Assembly (NCBI GenBank): GCA_018292915.2
Contig: JACVVK020000226.1
Location: forward strand, 175,001 to 239,000
Direction of reading: 5' to 3'
DNA length: 64,000 nucleotides
From: Batillaria attramentaria
Taxonomy: Eukaryota; Mollusca; Gastropoda; Batillariidae
In this document: piece by piece, positions 1 through 11,974 of the stretch
How positions within the stretch are numbered: the stretch's first letter is position 1
How the letters are laid out: each line of letters opens with the position of its first letter
Made by a program: the position numbers and the translations under genes
The notes under the pieces: model-generated
Databases searched by the model: none
Told to the model about the DNA's origin: nothing
What the model saw: the letters and a program-made list of their open reading frames with translations, nothing else

Positions 1-92
1 TCATTATACGAATGAAACTTCATATTATTGTTTTCACACGTATTAATACATTATATCGTATTACGGTCGTTAAAGGTTTGTCTTAGTAGTTA

Positions 93-262
93 AAATTGCC
101 AATAAGGCATTGAACTGTCTGTGTTTGTTGACTTCGAGGTGATCATTGCGATAATGAAGCCCGATGAAGACTAAATTTGTCACCGACGTGCGAAGCATTA
201 CCACAATGATCACCTCGAAATCAACAAATACAGACAGTTCATAGCCATTGTAACGCAATCTG
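93..262. repeat. Hairpin-forming inverted repeat (MITE-like)
   Basis: Arms 111-148 and 204-241 are reverse complements with only a few mismatches; the left arm starts TGAACTGTCTGTGTTTGTTG. Weaker pairing continues outward to about 93 and 262. The loop is about 55 bp. It has the form of a small fold-back element, but no transposon family was recognised and no target duplication was seen. Confidence 0.6.
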
Positions 263-1391
263 ACCGTCCCGCGTGCTGTGACACACTGTCTGACTCGTCT
301 CGCCATTTTCTTGTGGTATGTCACTTCTAAACATACCTCACATGTATGACGAAATAATTCACAACAAAAACATTTTAGCGAGGGATTTTTGCATTAGTAA
401 TCAAAAATTGTTAAATAAGGTAAATATGAATGGTTTGAGTCAACAAATTTGTAACTGAAAGGAAACCTACAAAACAACAAACATAGGGCACTCATTTCTG
501 TGCGTAAGCGAGCGAGGTGCGCGCTGGCTCATTGGAATGTGCATGGTCGATCGATAGTTCCACAGCGCGAATGTTTGAATACCTGGTTTTGTTGGATTAT
601 TTTTGATACATATTGACAACGTAGTGTGTGATGTTGAAAGTTGGATTCGTGCTGTTCTAGAGTGACACTGACAGTATTTGCTTTCTGTGCGCGCTGCAGT
701 GACGTTGATGTTCGGGCAAGCGACAAGTGCATGGTCAGTGTACTCAAGCCAAACCGTTTCGAGATCTGCGACACACATTTTCCGATTGTGTAAATTACCA
801 CGTGGAACGGCTGTGCACCGCTTGACATTCGACTTTCGAGGCCTTTTAAAATTCCTGTTTTTGCCTTTTGGTCATGCCGGCGGGGTGGTAAAATATTCGT
901 CTCAGTGCCATTGGCGGAAGGCTGCCCAAGTCGAACTGTTAGGCTCCGAGTCAGTCATGGACAGACGTCGTCTGCTAATGAGGTCAATGACCTCTGTGCA
1001 CTGTATTCATACGCTAAAGTTTCAAACGCTGGTGGTCATCGACCTGTGGTCATCGTGGATGATCAGCAGTAAGTTTTGGTGCGCTTACCAATGAGAGCGT
1101 CAAACTCGAGCGTGTTTTGCGTTACAATGTTTATATGTATCATGAGCCAATATCGTCTGTGCGCATTTAAGTTTAACCGACTCCGTTTCTGTAACTTCAG
1201 TGTGTGAACGTCGACAAACTGTCTACATGACTGTGGGGGTACGCCATTTCATTGTACTGGAAACATCCCCTTACCTCCAACATACAAGCTGTTGAAAGTA
1301 ACTCGAAGCAAGTTGACAGTGAGCGAGGGAGTAGGGGTGGGCACTTTCGAAGGTCTAACTCTGGGACTGACTGATAAGGCCAAAAACAGCA

Positions 1392-1394
<3 letters not shown>
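263..1394. other. Unassigned non-coding sequence
   Basis: Only short chance reading frames are present. None has a recognisable domain, splice context or repeat identity. Nothing further can be supported here. Confidence 0.5.
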
Positions 1395-1453
<59 letters not shown>

Positions 1454-1718
1454 ATTTCTAAGCGCAAAGAGCATCAGCTTCCTTCAAGGAGTACCACTGC
1501 GCTTTGTAAGTGGACATCGGATTGGATTGGAAGTGTTTCTTCACGTTTTTCACTCTGATCAGTATACCGTTGACTGGTTCCAAAGTATCAGTTTGCAGCC
1601 GATATACTTCATCGGACGAGAGAGGGCACGCTCTGGACAGCTCCATTTTGCTGCCGTAGTCCTGCGGGAACGTTGCTCCTTTACAACATAAAAATTAAAA
1701 TGTGAATCAGTCATCGAG

Positions 1719-1814
<96 letters not shown>

Positions 1815-1955
1815 CTCCACCTGATACACACACTTACCTACCTCCTAAGGAGGTAGGAATATGGGCAAAAGGTGGTTCCTCAGGAAGGGTTAGTGTATTC
1901 CTTCTCCAGACCTACTAATCAGAGAGAGAGAGAGAGAGAGCGCTCCCAGAAATAT

Positions 1956-2024
<69 letters not shown>
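1395..2024. repeat. Microsatellite cluster: (CT)n, (GT)n-(GA)n, (GA)n, (CA)n
   Basis: A (CT)n tract runs about 1395-1449. A compound (GT)n-(GA)n tract runs 1721-1813. A short (GA)n lies at 1921-1940 and (CA)n at 1959-2024. Reading frames across them are simple-sequence artefacts. Confidence 0.95.
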
Positions 2025-2027
<3 letters not shown>

Positions 2028-2285
2028 TATATGCCTGTGTCTCATGTAATTAGCTGTAACGTGTAGGTGCTTTGCTGGTGGTGGTGGTGGTGGTATCGGT
2101 GGTGTCAGTATAGGTGCTTTGTTGTTGTTGGATTATAATAAAATGAAAATCTTAAAATGTAGACTAAATGTGTCTTCACAATGAATTCGTCAGTATGAAG
2201 AAAAATCTTACCACTCGAGTTTGAAAGAATATCGGCGGCATTCTGAAGTCGCTTTCCAAGATAAGCTAGTGCCATTAGAAAAAAA

Positions 2286-2460
2286 AATCATCATCATCAT
2301 CATCATCATCAGCATCATCATCATCGTCGTCGTCGTCGTCGTCGTAGTAGTAATCGTGAAAAGTATGGATTTCAAATTAACAAAAGAGAACACGTATTAT
2401 ACAAAGAAAGCACCTGTAGCAGATAATAATAATAACAATAATAATAAATAAATAAATAAA
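2286..2460. repeat. Trinucleotide and tetranucleotide repeats
   Basis: An (ATC)n tract grades into (GTC)n and GTA units at 2288-2350. An (AAT)n/(AAAT)n stretch occupies 2424-2462. Confidence 0.9.
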
Positions 2461-2689
2461 TAAGATTTTAGACACTGGTCAACACAACTCAAAACCTCCT
2501 CTCATCCGAAAATTAAGCGTAATAACTAGGTTATCTTACCGCTGAAGCCTGATCTTGCCTGAAAAAGGGAACACAAAATTATACTCTACATTTACTGAAC
2601 AAGTTGACAAACGGTGCGGTTTATACAACAATGAATCCAGAGAGTAAAAGTTTGGTTCTTAGTAGGTTCGACGTCCCGTTTCTACCACG

Positions 2690-2762
2690 TACTTACTTAC
2701 TTAGGCCCCTGGCTCCAAGTGGAGCATAGGCCATCGACAACCCTTCGCCATCTGTCACGTAC
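2690..2762 (-). mobile_element. 3' end fragment of RTE-like LINE
   Basis: Antisense match to the last about 60 bp of the LINE ending at 19270. Both encode the C-terminal residues GLCSTW and run into the stop. The fragment is followed on its own strand by a short (AAGT)n-type tail (2690-2702), as expected of a severely 5'-truncated LINE copy. Confidence 0.75.
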
Positions 2763-3176
2763 GGGTGATATAAAAGAGACTTTAACGAGGAAAGAGCCAA
2801 CTCAGCTGAGGGAGGAAAGCTGGAGGATCCCCATTAACAGCCCGGGAGCCAGGAGAAGCCGGTTTCTTTTATCACAGCTCGACTTGGGTTCGAAGCCAAC
2901 TTTTGCTGTGACATCAGTGACGGCCGTTCAGTAACGGTCACGAATTGTTCTTAAAGAAGTTCCATACTCTGGAATTTCCGTTCTTCTTGTGAAATATTTA
3001 GGCCCACGGGAGCAAACCGCGAAGACACTAGAAGTTGCACTCATAATGTATTCATCGTTCAAATAATGTACTTACTGGACACGATGTAGGGCGTTGTGAA
3101 TGATCCTCCTTGTGTCTCTCTGTAGTGATTAGCAAGGCCAGGAAAGAAAAACGACGTTAAAATTGTGACAAAAACC

Positions 3177-3665
3177 GGCCCCCGTAGTGTAGTGGTTAGC
3201 ACTTCGGATCATGGACCGGGAGACCCGGGTTCGAATCCCAGCCGAGGCAAGCGGGATTTTTCCTACCTAGGTCGGCTCCTACCCAGAGCGGGTGTGCTAT
3301 GGGCCCGATGGGGAGGCTGTTGCCACACAGCCGAGTTTCACCCACTTCACGGGTGCGACTTTGGGGGTGCTTCCCTAGGTATGACACGTCTTATGATGTG
3401 GATGATTACACGGCCGGCACCGCAGGTGCCGTAGTTCCCGGGCCTGGTTAATGCCGGGATATTTATGACAGGAAGCGTGGAATGCGGCCCTGTCCCGCAG
3501 TCCCAAACCACATGGACCTCCATAGCATCATCTTACTATCATCCTCATCTCCATCATCATGCATAATAAAAATTGTCCCAGCTTCCGAGTCCTCCGTGGG
3601 TTCCACCCATGACCTGGGAGGAACACCACAGGAGTTGGCAAAGAGTTGTGGCGGCAAAAAAAACT
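3177..3665 (+). mobile_element. tRNA-derived SINE, family A, copy 1
   Basis: The 5' end carries RNA polymerase III promoter boxes: box A in TAGTGTAGTGGTTAGCAC (about 3186-3203) and box B in GGTTCGAATCC (about 3228-3238). A body of about 400 bp follows and ends in an A-rich tract near 3657-3663. Three further copies lie at 39260-39768 (minus), 52839-53337 and 61990-62488. All share the head, a central segment containing CGGCCGGCACCGCAGGTGCC, and a CATCATCATC-rich 3' part. The length of about 490 bp is long for a SINE. The head resembles Asp/His-type tRNAs, but no anticodon is assigned. Confidence 0.85.
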
Positions 3666-3891
3666 TGGTGGACTTGGTTGTGTTAGTTTTCGTGCCACAG
3701 CAACCGCAGGTTGATAGTGTGTGAAATTTGCTCTGGCATCTTTCTGAGACCACTTTTAAAAACAACTTTCCGCCGCGGGATCGACTGGCTGTGCGCCGCG
3801 TCCTTTCTCTTTTCCGTGCCGGTTGTGCGCCGCAGCAATTGTATTAGCTTTTAATGAAGATTTCCAAGGTGTTAAAGGCCTTCTAAAGCTA

Positions 3892-4896
3892 CGGTCACAA
3901 CCGGCCGTACGGGCTCCTACGGCGGGCCTACGGCCAAAAATCGTGGCAAATCTTGCGAACGGCGCACGGGCGTCCTGAGAAATTTCCAGGTCGCAAGGAG
4001 GCCGCAGAGCACTGCGGCCGGTTTTCGACATGATCAACAAACTCTACGATCACCTGCGATTTTTTACACACTTGCGTTGGCCGCACGGCCACTGTACAGC
4101 CAACACACGATTGCCGCAAGTGCATCGTACGACTTTGACCTCTCCGGGCGAGAAAAATAGGTCACAATGGCCGCACGGCGGCCGCACGCACGGTTGTCTT
4201 GCGTGCTTCCCACGAGGACCGCACGATGGCCGCACGTGATCACAGACCGCAAGTCGGTAGTACGATGTTCCCACGATGCACGCACGTGCTCCGTGAGTGC
4301 TCCGCAAGGCTGACGCAAGACCAGGTGCGGGCCCGGGGGATGTTGGTGTGCAATGTAGAAGTGTTGCAGTGCTGTGTCAGTGTCTGTCAAGTTGTGTACG
4401 TGTCCATAGGTTTGTCGAACTCTCTGTTAATAATATCCAAATCCTCTGATGTCTTCTTTCCATAAACAAACTACATGTATATATGTAGGCTGGTCCCTAT
4501 ATGCATGAAAAGCGCGCGTCGGCCATGGCCGTCGAACGACCGACGCACACCACGCGTACAGAGCACTTACGATAGCCGTACGGCGCACGCACGACACCCG
4601 TATAGCCCGTGCAAACATCGTCAACATCGCACGAACGTCGTACGAAGGCTTACGACCTCCGTACGATAACTGCGAGGACAACGTACGATCCGTACGGCCG
4701 TCGTACGATTTTTGACCAACTGAAATCGCAAGACGTTACCCGTGCGAGACTTGCGGGGAACGTACGCCATCGCACGTATATCGTACGCACGATTTGCAAC
4801 CTTAATTTTTTTTTTTTTCAGATCGTAGAAGCCGCAGGCCGCAGACATTTCGTGGAGATCGCAAGCATAAAAAAATCGTGCGGCCGGTTGTGACCG
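3892..4896. mobile_element. CpG-rich element with terminal inverted repeats
   Basis: The ends are inverted copies: left CGGTCACAACCGGCCGTACG (3892-3911) and the reverse complement of the right end CGGTCACAACCGGCCGCACG (to 4896). The interior is full of CGTACG, CGCACG and GGCCGCA motifs, giving CpG density far above the flanks. No long reading frame with a recognisable domain exists, so this is a non-autonomous DNA transposon candidate. No target duplication was found and the superfamily is unassigned. Confidence 0.65.
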
Positions 4897-5219
4897 AGGC
4901 CATACACAAAGCATGGTCAGCGGCGACTTGCTGGCGTGGCGAGGAAAAAATAGGACCGTGCTCGATTCACAGGCGTCGCGGCTGCGTCTGCAGGGAGTGC
5001 CCGCTACAGTCGGATTTAACTGGCTCTGATGGCATTTCGCCGCTGGTAGGCCTGCAGAATCGCAGCGTGTGAGAACCCTATAAGGTGATGATGCCCCTCA
5101 GTGCTCTTTGTTCTCTATGTCGTAGAACATTTAAACAGCAACAGGGCCTGAATCGTACTGACGTACCTTTGTACCGACGCCCCATGAGAGAGAACCAGTA
5201 ATCAGTAATAAGTTGTACT

Positions 5220-5413
5220 GTATGTAGTGGGAGAGAGAGAGAGAGTTGGGAAGGGATGATTGCATGACGACTAGCAGCTCAGTAAACACATCCTCTGTTC
5301 GCACAGACACCGAAAAGTTTTTTTTTTTTAAAAAGGAAGCTTGAGTTAGCAGGACATCTACTACCATACCACAAGCAAACTTTTTTTTTTTTTTTTTTTT
5401 GGGGGGGGGGGGG
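5220..5413. repeat. (GA)n and T17-G14 homopolymer tract
   Basis: A short (GA)n lies at 5230-5243, a T run at 5319-5328, and a T run directly followed by a G run at about 5382-5413. These are simple sequence and prone to length error. Confidence 0.85.
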
Positions 5414-5591
5414 AAGGGTCTCAGAAAGATACAAATTTCATGGAGATACGTATCATCAACATGCTGGTGCCGCAGCATAAAAACTCACACAACCATGGCC
5501 ACGGTGCGTTTCCCAACACAACCGGTTACACGGCGTGAAACAGTCCTAACGGGCGTTAGCCGGACATCATTTGGCCTTGTCGAGTCACCAC

Positions 5592-5748
5592 TGTGAAAAG
5601 GGGGCTACGTTAACAGAAGATAAGACGTTTTAGTCACTTATACAAATGTTCAGTGTCTCTTTGTAATTTTAAATTACAGAGAGACACTGAACATTTGTAT
5701 AAGTGACTAAAACGTCTTATCTGCTGTTAACGTAGCCCCCTTTTCACA
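5592..5748. repeat. 157-bp near-perfect palindrome
   Basis: Two arms of about 75 bp are reverse complements with essentially one mismatch (AGAAG against AGCAG near the outer ends). The centre is an AT-rich spot near 5670. The outer ends read TGTGAAAAGGGGGCTACG. It would fold into a long hairpin and could be a fold-back transposon or a replication-generated palindrome. Confidence 0.85.
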
Positions 5749-5770
5749 AGCATTGCATTTTGATGAAATC

Positions 5771-5876
<106 letters not shown>

Positions 5877-6099
5877 TAGTTGAGTTATCGTATTTCCAAC
5901 AATTGTTAATTCAGAAAGCTCACTTACGCGATTTGGACCGAGAGGAGGTTTGTGGCTGACTCGTATGTCTGGTCTGTGGCTGACGCGTACGTAAACCGGG
6001 GATATGTCGTCGTAAACCAATGATAGGAGACCTGGAATTGACGTAGCACGTTGAATATGATTAATTTGTAGTCGGCATCTGACAAAACAAAATATATAC

Positions 6100-7060
6100 A
6101 TGCCACACAGCTCTCTGGTGTTTCGTTGTTCATTATCATTCTCTGTAACTTCATTCAGAAGAGTATGTTTGTACGAGTTCTCATGGCTTTTTGGTGTTTC
6201 TGGTGGTCGAGTTTCTGAGAAAATGACAATTTTAAAGTTTTCCCGGGTAGCTTGTGTGGCCAAGTCTCCTGAATGTCTATCATCATGCAAGGTTCGATGC
6301 CTCTGGTGTTTCTGAGAAATCCCATTGTTACAGTTCACAACAGACAGCTTTAATGGCCTTTACCCTGAGTCAAGGTCTTTCGTCAGAAGGTTATGCCTGG
6401 AAAGGTCATATCACTGTCTATCATCATGCAGAGTTTGGCGTCGCTAGAATTAGTAGATACTGAGAAAACGCCAACGTTTTGTTTTTCTTTAGTTTTCCAC
6501 AGACAGCTTGTACGGCCATGACCTTGACTCAAGGTTATTTAAAAGAGATCTGTCAGTAAAGGTATCGTAAATATCTATCAACACGCCAAGTTAAATGCCT
6601 CTGGTTTTTGTAGTTTCTGAGAAATGCCCATGTTAACAGAAAGGTATGAAGACCTTGACCTTTAGTCAAGGCCAGTCAAAAGGGTCTTGAAAGAGGTCTC
6701 ATTGCTGTCTATCATCATGCCAAGTCTGGTGTAGCTAGTCGTCGTAGTTTCTGAGAAAATGCAAATGTGAAAGGTTTTTTTTTTTTTTTTTTAACAGTTT
6801 CCCGTAAACAGCTTATATGGCCTTGACCTTGGGTCGAGCTCATTCAAAACATTCAGTATAGGTCCTATCACTGAAGGTCTATCACAATGCAAAGTGTGAC
6901 GCCTCTGGTTTATAAAGTTCTTAAGTTCATTGTAAAAGTTCACACCAGACAGCTTTAATCAAGGTCATTCAATTGGTATGTTTTAAAACGTCTATTTGCT
7001 GTCTATCGTTGGTACCTCTGCTGTTTGTAGTTTCTGAGGAAATGACAATGTGAAAGTGTT
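6100..7060. repeat. Degenerate tandem array of about 100-165-bp units
   Basis: A block with landmarks in the order TTTCTGAGAAAATG, ACAGACAGCTT, CCTTGACC...CAAGG, CTATCATCATGC and GCCTCTGGT recurs about seven times. Instances of TTCTGAG or a close variant occur near 6212, 6309, 6460, 6614, 6749 and 7031, with a decayed one near 6916. Unit length varies from about 100 to 165 bp, so this is an old, eroded array and not a current satellite. Confidence 0.7.
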
Positions 7061-7061
7061 T

Positions 7062-7107
<46 letters not shown>

Positions 7108-7112
7108 ACACA

Positions 7113-7172
<60 letters not shown>

Positions 7173-7178
7173 CACGTG
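7061..7178. repeat. (CA)n-(CGCA)n microsatellite
   Basis: Compound (CA)n, (CGCA)n, (CA)n tract directly after the degenerate array. Confidence 0.95.
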
Positions 7179-7384
7179 TCGGAGAATATTTACACAGACT
7201 CTCCAGTCTCTCATGCAATATGGACTTTCTTTGACCTACCTAGCTTCGTGATTTTTGATGAACATGTTTATCTCATTTAGACCAGACAGATTTTTATATA
7301 TATTTACGGAATAGCCTTTTACCCTTTTAACGACCAGGCAGAGGCAAACTTTTGCTTAGCTGCGAATCATAGTTAGTCTTTGTT

Positions 7385-7403
7385 GTTTGCGCGGCGTTAA
7401 GCC

Positions 7404-7446
<43 letters not shown>
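7385..7446 (+). repeat. (CTAA)n tail following GGCGTTAAGCCC
   Basis: The phrase GGCGTTAAGCCC followed by about ten CTAA units looks like the 3' tail of a 5'-truncated retroposon. It resembles the GACGTTAAACCC tail of SINE family B elsewhere in the window. No head is present, so the assignment is tentative. Confidence 0.45.
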
Positions 7447-7447
<1 letters not shown>

Positions 7448-7600
7448 TACACAGACTCACTTTCTTACACAAGTGAGCCATTCATTAGGGGGTTATAGTA
7501 GAAAACGTAAAGTGAACATTCGACGACAGGTTTTAGTGTCAACGTGACGGAGAGTCCCAGACTCATAACATTACTATCGCTGAGTAGCATTACTGAGTAG

Positions 7601-7602
7601 CG

Positions 7603-7651
<49 letters not shown>

Positions 7652-7926
7652 AGTTGGGGGGGGGGGACGGGGGCTCCGAAAACTGTTTCCCGAAACAAGT
7701 CAAACTTGAAGGAGAAGAGATAAAATTCTGAAGTGGCCCATGGTGCATAGCAGATGCACACTCAGCAGATAAATGAAAGCTACATGGAAGACAGCGTGCA
7801 CACCCTACTTCTTGTCTGTTCTAATACTTGCTAGAGGTTAGTGGTGGGCATGAAAAAAAAATTCGTGACAACTCACCGTCAACCCCCCCCCCCCCCCCCA
7901 AAAAAAAAAAAAAAACAAAAAAAAAA
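7601..7926. repeat. (CG)n-(CA)n tract and G, C and A homopolymers
   Basis: (CG)n-(CA)n at 7601-7650, a G run near 7656, and a C run followed by A runs at 7885-7926. No coding content. Confidence 0.9.
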
Positions 7927-10284
7927 CGTATTGGTAATGTAGCTTAACATTCCAGTAGTACCTTTAGTTATTATTTCCAATGTTTCCTTTACTATTAACA
8001 CTGGCACACCACTGCTTACCTGACGATGTGACAATTTTTAATTCCGAGTCAAAGCTTCATCGGATATTCTCGAAAGGTACTACATTTTCAATTCCAAATA
8101 TCGTTTGAAGCAAAACAATATAGAAAAAAAATCTCTCTTCAGTCTGCTCTTAAACTTAAACGGGCTAATTCCTTCTTTGCTGAGCCAACTTATGTTTTGG
8201 TAGAGTTTCGCTCGTGAATACGCCTGCACGCTCGAAATACTCTAGCTTAGTACAGCTCTTAATGCGATACAGTGTTGTTTAGACTTAACGCGAGCGGGGC
8301 GAACATTCAGATTCCGCGATTGTTGTTACACTGCTGGAGCGCTCGGTGTGATCGTAACGTCATCGAGTAGGCTCCTGCTGGCTCAGTGCTAGTAGTACAG
8401 ACGCGATCATTGTCCAGGTATCTACGTGGTGTGATAAGACTACAACGGAAACACATTAAAACGATCTGTCAGCATAAATATGGTAACATTTTTAGGGGGT
8501 TAGCCCCTTACCCCTTTCAGTCGGTAATGTAAAATACTAATAAGTGTGTGTTACTTACTTAGTTGCCATTGTTCGCAGGCATGCAGAGACAGCACGACAA
8601 GAAATAACGTAGTTCCACTGAGCATCGACCGTGGGACAAACCGGGACGTTCATGAGATCAGCAGTATAAACATCCACTGTTTACACCGGCGATACCATGG
8701 TCACCGACGTCGCGGCCATTTTTTGCTATCGTCCTGTTTACCCGGCTGATTGTAAGGTAGCGGTGCAGAATAACACTGACGTAGAACATGAAAAAAGAGA
8801 TACGGTGTGTGTGTGTGTGCGTAATGACTCGTGGATGATTTACAGTCAAGAGCCCCGGTAAAATAGTTTTCATTTATTCATAGCTCCTACGGTGGCCGTT
8901 TGATTGACTTTTCTTCACAAGCACAGAAATCAATTCTCCGGTCGGTTCAGTGTTGTCATGGACTGTAGTTGCGCGCGCACAGAGAAACAGATCGAACAGG
9001 ATTGCAGGTAGGCTTCCCCGTCCGCGCTGTGGCAAGAACATCAGCCGCGTCTTGTACTGAGCGTCTTGTAGCCACGACTGCAAAAGTGAATACCAACATT
9101 ACTTGTCAAGAAGCAGGAATAGAATAGCAGTAGACCTTGCATGTATATCATACGTCAGTTTTTGGTATTTACGGATTTCCTATTGCTCACCGGCACACGC
9201 AGCTGCATTTTGCCTGCAGAGGACGATCACGAGTACAAAATGTCTCTCGGCCGACTTATTTGTACTGTGAGTGAGAGAGAGACAAATAGCAGAATACCGC
9301 GTATGTCATTCCTGATTTTGCTGGATTCTGTCTAAAACTGAGGTAAGGACGCTTCTTTTCATCTTGATTACACAGCGCCCCCCCCCCCCCCCACGCATAG
9401 AATCAACCCCCCCCCCCCCCCCCGGAAATCAGTTATCGGCAAGCACTAAGACACTTGAGGCAGTCTGTGAACTGCACTTCGCTTTGGACTTTGCCCTAAA
9501 GACCGTGCTCACCACCAGTCAGTCAGTTTATTTTTTCCAAAGAGGAAGTACTTTCTGGCACAAGCACCCGTTCGCTGTTGTTCAAATGCCGGCATTTGCA
9601 GTTTGCAAAACAATCTGCCCTCTATGCCATGTGAGAATGGCGTGGAAAGGTGTATGGCATTTATGCTCAACGTCGTCGATGTTTCTCGCTAGTTAAAACA
9701 CACCGTTAGAGTTGCTAAATGCGTACGGCTGTCGCATACAAACACTGTGAAATGATAACAACTCTGCGGACAATACAGCAGACTTCCTTGGGTGTTACTA
9801 GATTCAGCTAACAGCGGAAGTCATGCAGCGTTTCCAGTAGTGTTTTGGGTGTTTGTGATCAACTGCAGGACGCCAGTAATTCTTCGCTCATGGAGTTTTT
9901 ATTATTTTGTTTGCAACAACATGGCGTTGTTTCACATTGCAAGCAGACATTCAGCATCGGGTGCACAGACGTATAGATCTAGACGCACCGCCGCACGCTG
10001 CCACCGCTGCTTGCGAGTGTCGCTACGCGGCGGCCATCTTGCTGATACCAGAACTCAGAGGCTGGTCGAGTACCCAACGTTACGCGGTTGATGATTTTGT
10101 GGTTTCTGTAGCTGCGCATCGTGACACATTTGATTAGGCCTAACTCTCTTATAGCCGCAAAGCAGTCGACCACGCTAAAAGCGTGGCTGGCCACAGACGT
10201 AAACAAGATGGCCACCAGCCCAATATGTTGTTTCCATTTGATCACCTGCTATCGTCACGGTCGTTCTTTTGTAATGCCATGTAT

Positions 10285-10285
<1 letters not shown>
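7927..10285. other. Unassigned non-coding sequence with C-runs
   Basis: No domain-bearing frame was recognised on either strand. Two C homopolymers at 9378-9391 and 9408-9423 flank a short unique spacer. Apparent proteins of about 100 aa here have no family features. Confidence 0.5.
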
Positions 10286-10327
<42 letters not shown>

Positions 10328-10342
10328 CTCTCTCTCTCTCTC
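10286..10342. repeat. (CA)n-(CT)n microsatellite
   Basis: (CA)n from about 10286 to 10323, directly followed by (CT)n to 10342. Confidence 0.95.
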
Positions 10343-10567
10343 TGAATGGAAACAACTGACCGGGCTGTCACACCAATCTTGTTTTTGGAAGAGAGACGTC
10401 AAGTTGTATTCTTTAAAATCTATGACGTTTTTGCTCACTGGGATGACGCATTATACATTTGGCGTAATAACTTTGATACAGTTCTTGCAATGAAAGCAGG
10501 CCCATGAAAATTGAAGTGTTGCTCCTGCGTGCGCAGTGTAAAGATCGAATTAATACCGACCCAATAT

Positions 10568-10636
10568 GGGGGAGCCGGGGTGGCCGAATCGTAGAGCGTT
10601 GGACTTCTAATGCTCGGGTCATGAGTTCGATCCATT
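10568..10636 (+). mobile_element. SINE family B, 5' (tRNA) half only
   Basis: Carries the tRNA-like head of SINE B with box A (GGTGGCCGAATCGTAGAGCG) and box B (GAGTTCGATCC). It stops abruptly at the box B boundary, where repeat element E begins. The matching tail half lies antisense at 22035-22142, beside the other copy of element E. The two halves together account for one SINE. Confidence 0.8.
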
Positions 10637-10976
10637 TCTGGCCTAGGCCAGTTTCTACCCCCCTGGCCCGGAATCTACCCCCCTGGTCTGAGCTAAATTC
10701 GAATTCGTTGTACTGAACTAATTTCACAATTTCACTACACCAGTTGCTACAGTGACTACTACTGAGTCGAACTGGTTGTACTGAGGAAATGCGCTGGTTG
10801 CGCTACCCCGCAAGCATTTCCCTCTGACAGAAAACTGACACTGCCATTTATCTGGAAAACAGATCAGATCACTTCAACGTCGTTCTCAGCGGTGCATAAC
10901 CTTGTCATAAAGTTTCGTTTTAATTAAATCGCTGGTATGTCTGTTTTATAGACCACAATATTTATCGTATCGATGC

Positions 10977-11328
10977 TCTGATATTCAGAATCCCACGTAC
11001 TGAACTTTCTTCTGTTGACTGTCGAGCCTTCTCCTACGCTGGTCCAAAAGCCTGGAATTCTCTGCCTCTTTCGCTCCGCCAGTCATCCTCCCTCGAAACC
11101 TTCAAATCAAATCTTAAAAACTACCTGTTTTCATCTCAAAGCACCGTCTAACCTGCCTCCGTCTTTCTCCATCTCCTTATAAAGTACCATACATGCAGTT
11201 GCCCTGGCCCTGAACCTTGACTCTTATCTGTACTTTTACCTGTACTTTTAGCGCTTAGAACTGCCTTATAAGTAGATTACAGCGCTAAATAAATAAATAA
11301 ATAAATAAATTATTATTATTATTATTAG
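10977..11328 (+). mobile_element. LINE 3' end relic inside element E
   Basis: A frame ending at the stop 11149-11151 encodes the typical C-terminus of a non-LTR reverse transcriptase polyprotein. It contains YAGPKAWNSLPLSLRQ followed by FKSNLKNYLF. The 3' part contains AGCGCTAAATAAATAAA and ends in (TTA)n. A matching copy lies in inverted orientation in the second element E (about 22690-22970). Confidence 0.7.
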
Positions 11329-11444
11329 TTAACACGTGCTTTCATCTGCAACTCAAGTTACTCAATTTTTTTATGCAGATTGCTCTGATGTTATACTGTT
11401 TGCATTAAAATTAATTTTAATTAACATCTCTATCTATCTCTGTC

Positions 11445-11445
<1 letters not shown>

Positions 11446-11508
<63 letters not shown>
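11446..11508. repeat. (GT)n microsatellite
   Basis: Uninterrupted GT dinucleotides inside element E. The corresponding (CA)n in the inverted copy is at 22523-22577. Confidence 0.95.
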
Positions 11509-11974
11509 ACGCGTACATTAAAACATAATTTTGACAAAGCAAATATTCATTTATATGCTCTTGAACAAAACTTACATGAACCATTTTTAGAGACAATATT
11601 ATTATTTCAAAGTGTAATCAAAGACATATGTACTGTTCAAACAAAGAAACGCATAGCCAATCTGATGTTATTTCATTCGGGGCCAGGGGGAGAGAAACTG
11701 GCCTAGAACAGGAGGGAGTAGATTCTGGGCCAGGGGGGATAGGAACTGGCCCAGGCCAGTTTAAACCCGGTGTAGCTTCTGGCCTAGTCCAGTTTCTACC
11801 CGGGTAGATTTGGGCCTAGGCCAGTTCCTGCGGGGTAGATTCTGGACGGGGTAGATTCTGGCCTGGTACACCGGAAACATTTGCTAATTTCGGGAAAAAA
11901 CGTGTACTACGGGAAAAGGACGTTACTGTCTGTAGCACGGTTCGCACGCGCAAATCAACAGTATATAACGGCTG

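Larger units (their letters stand above)
10637..11874 (+). mobile_element. Element E, copy 1
   Basis: Reverse-complement homologue of 22143-23666. The right end reads GGCCTGGTACACCGG; three of the four ends seen carry this CCGGTGTA-type terminus, and the left end of this copy is truncated. Subterminal regions are packed with GGCCTAGGCCAG and ACCCGGGTAGA words. The interior holds a LINE 3' end (about 10977-11290) and a (GT)n tract (11446-11508). It is a non-autonomous composite DNA element candidate; no transposase frame is seen. Confidence 0.65.

Noticed and set aside
1249..2066. Several short reading frames with poly-His/Thr, poly-Ser/Leu or poly-Arg/Glu composition
   Set aside because: They are translations of (CA)n, (CT)n and (GA)n microsatellites and carry no domain or gene context. 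The same applies to similar frames at 5.8, 7.1, 20.2, 22.0, 27.9, 42.7 and 54.4 kb.
3177..3260. Functional tRNA gene at the head of SINE A (and similarly for SINE B and C)
   Set aside because: Box A and B are present, but the acceptor stem does not close properly and the sequence continues into a repeated SINE body shared by several copies.
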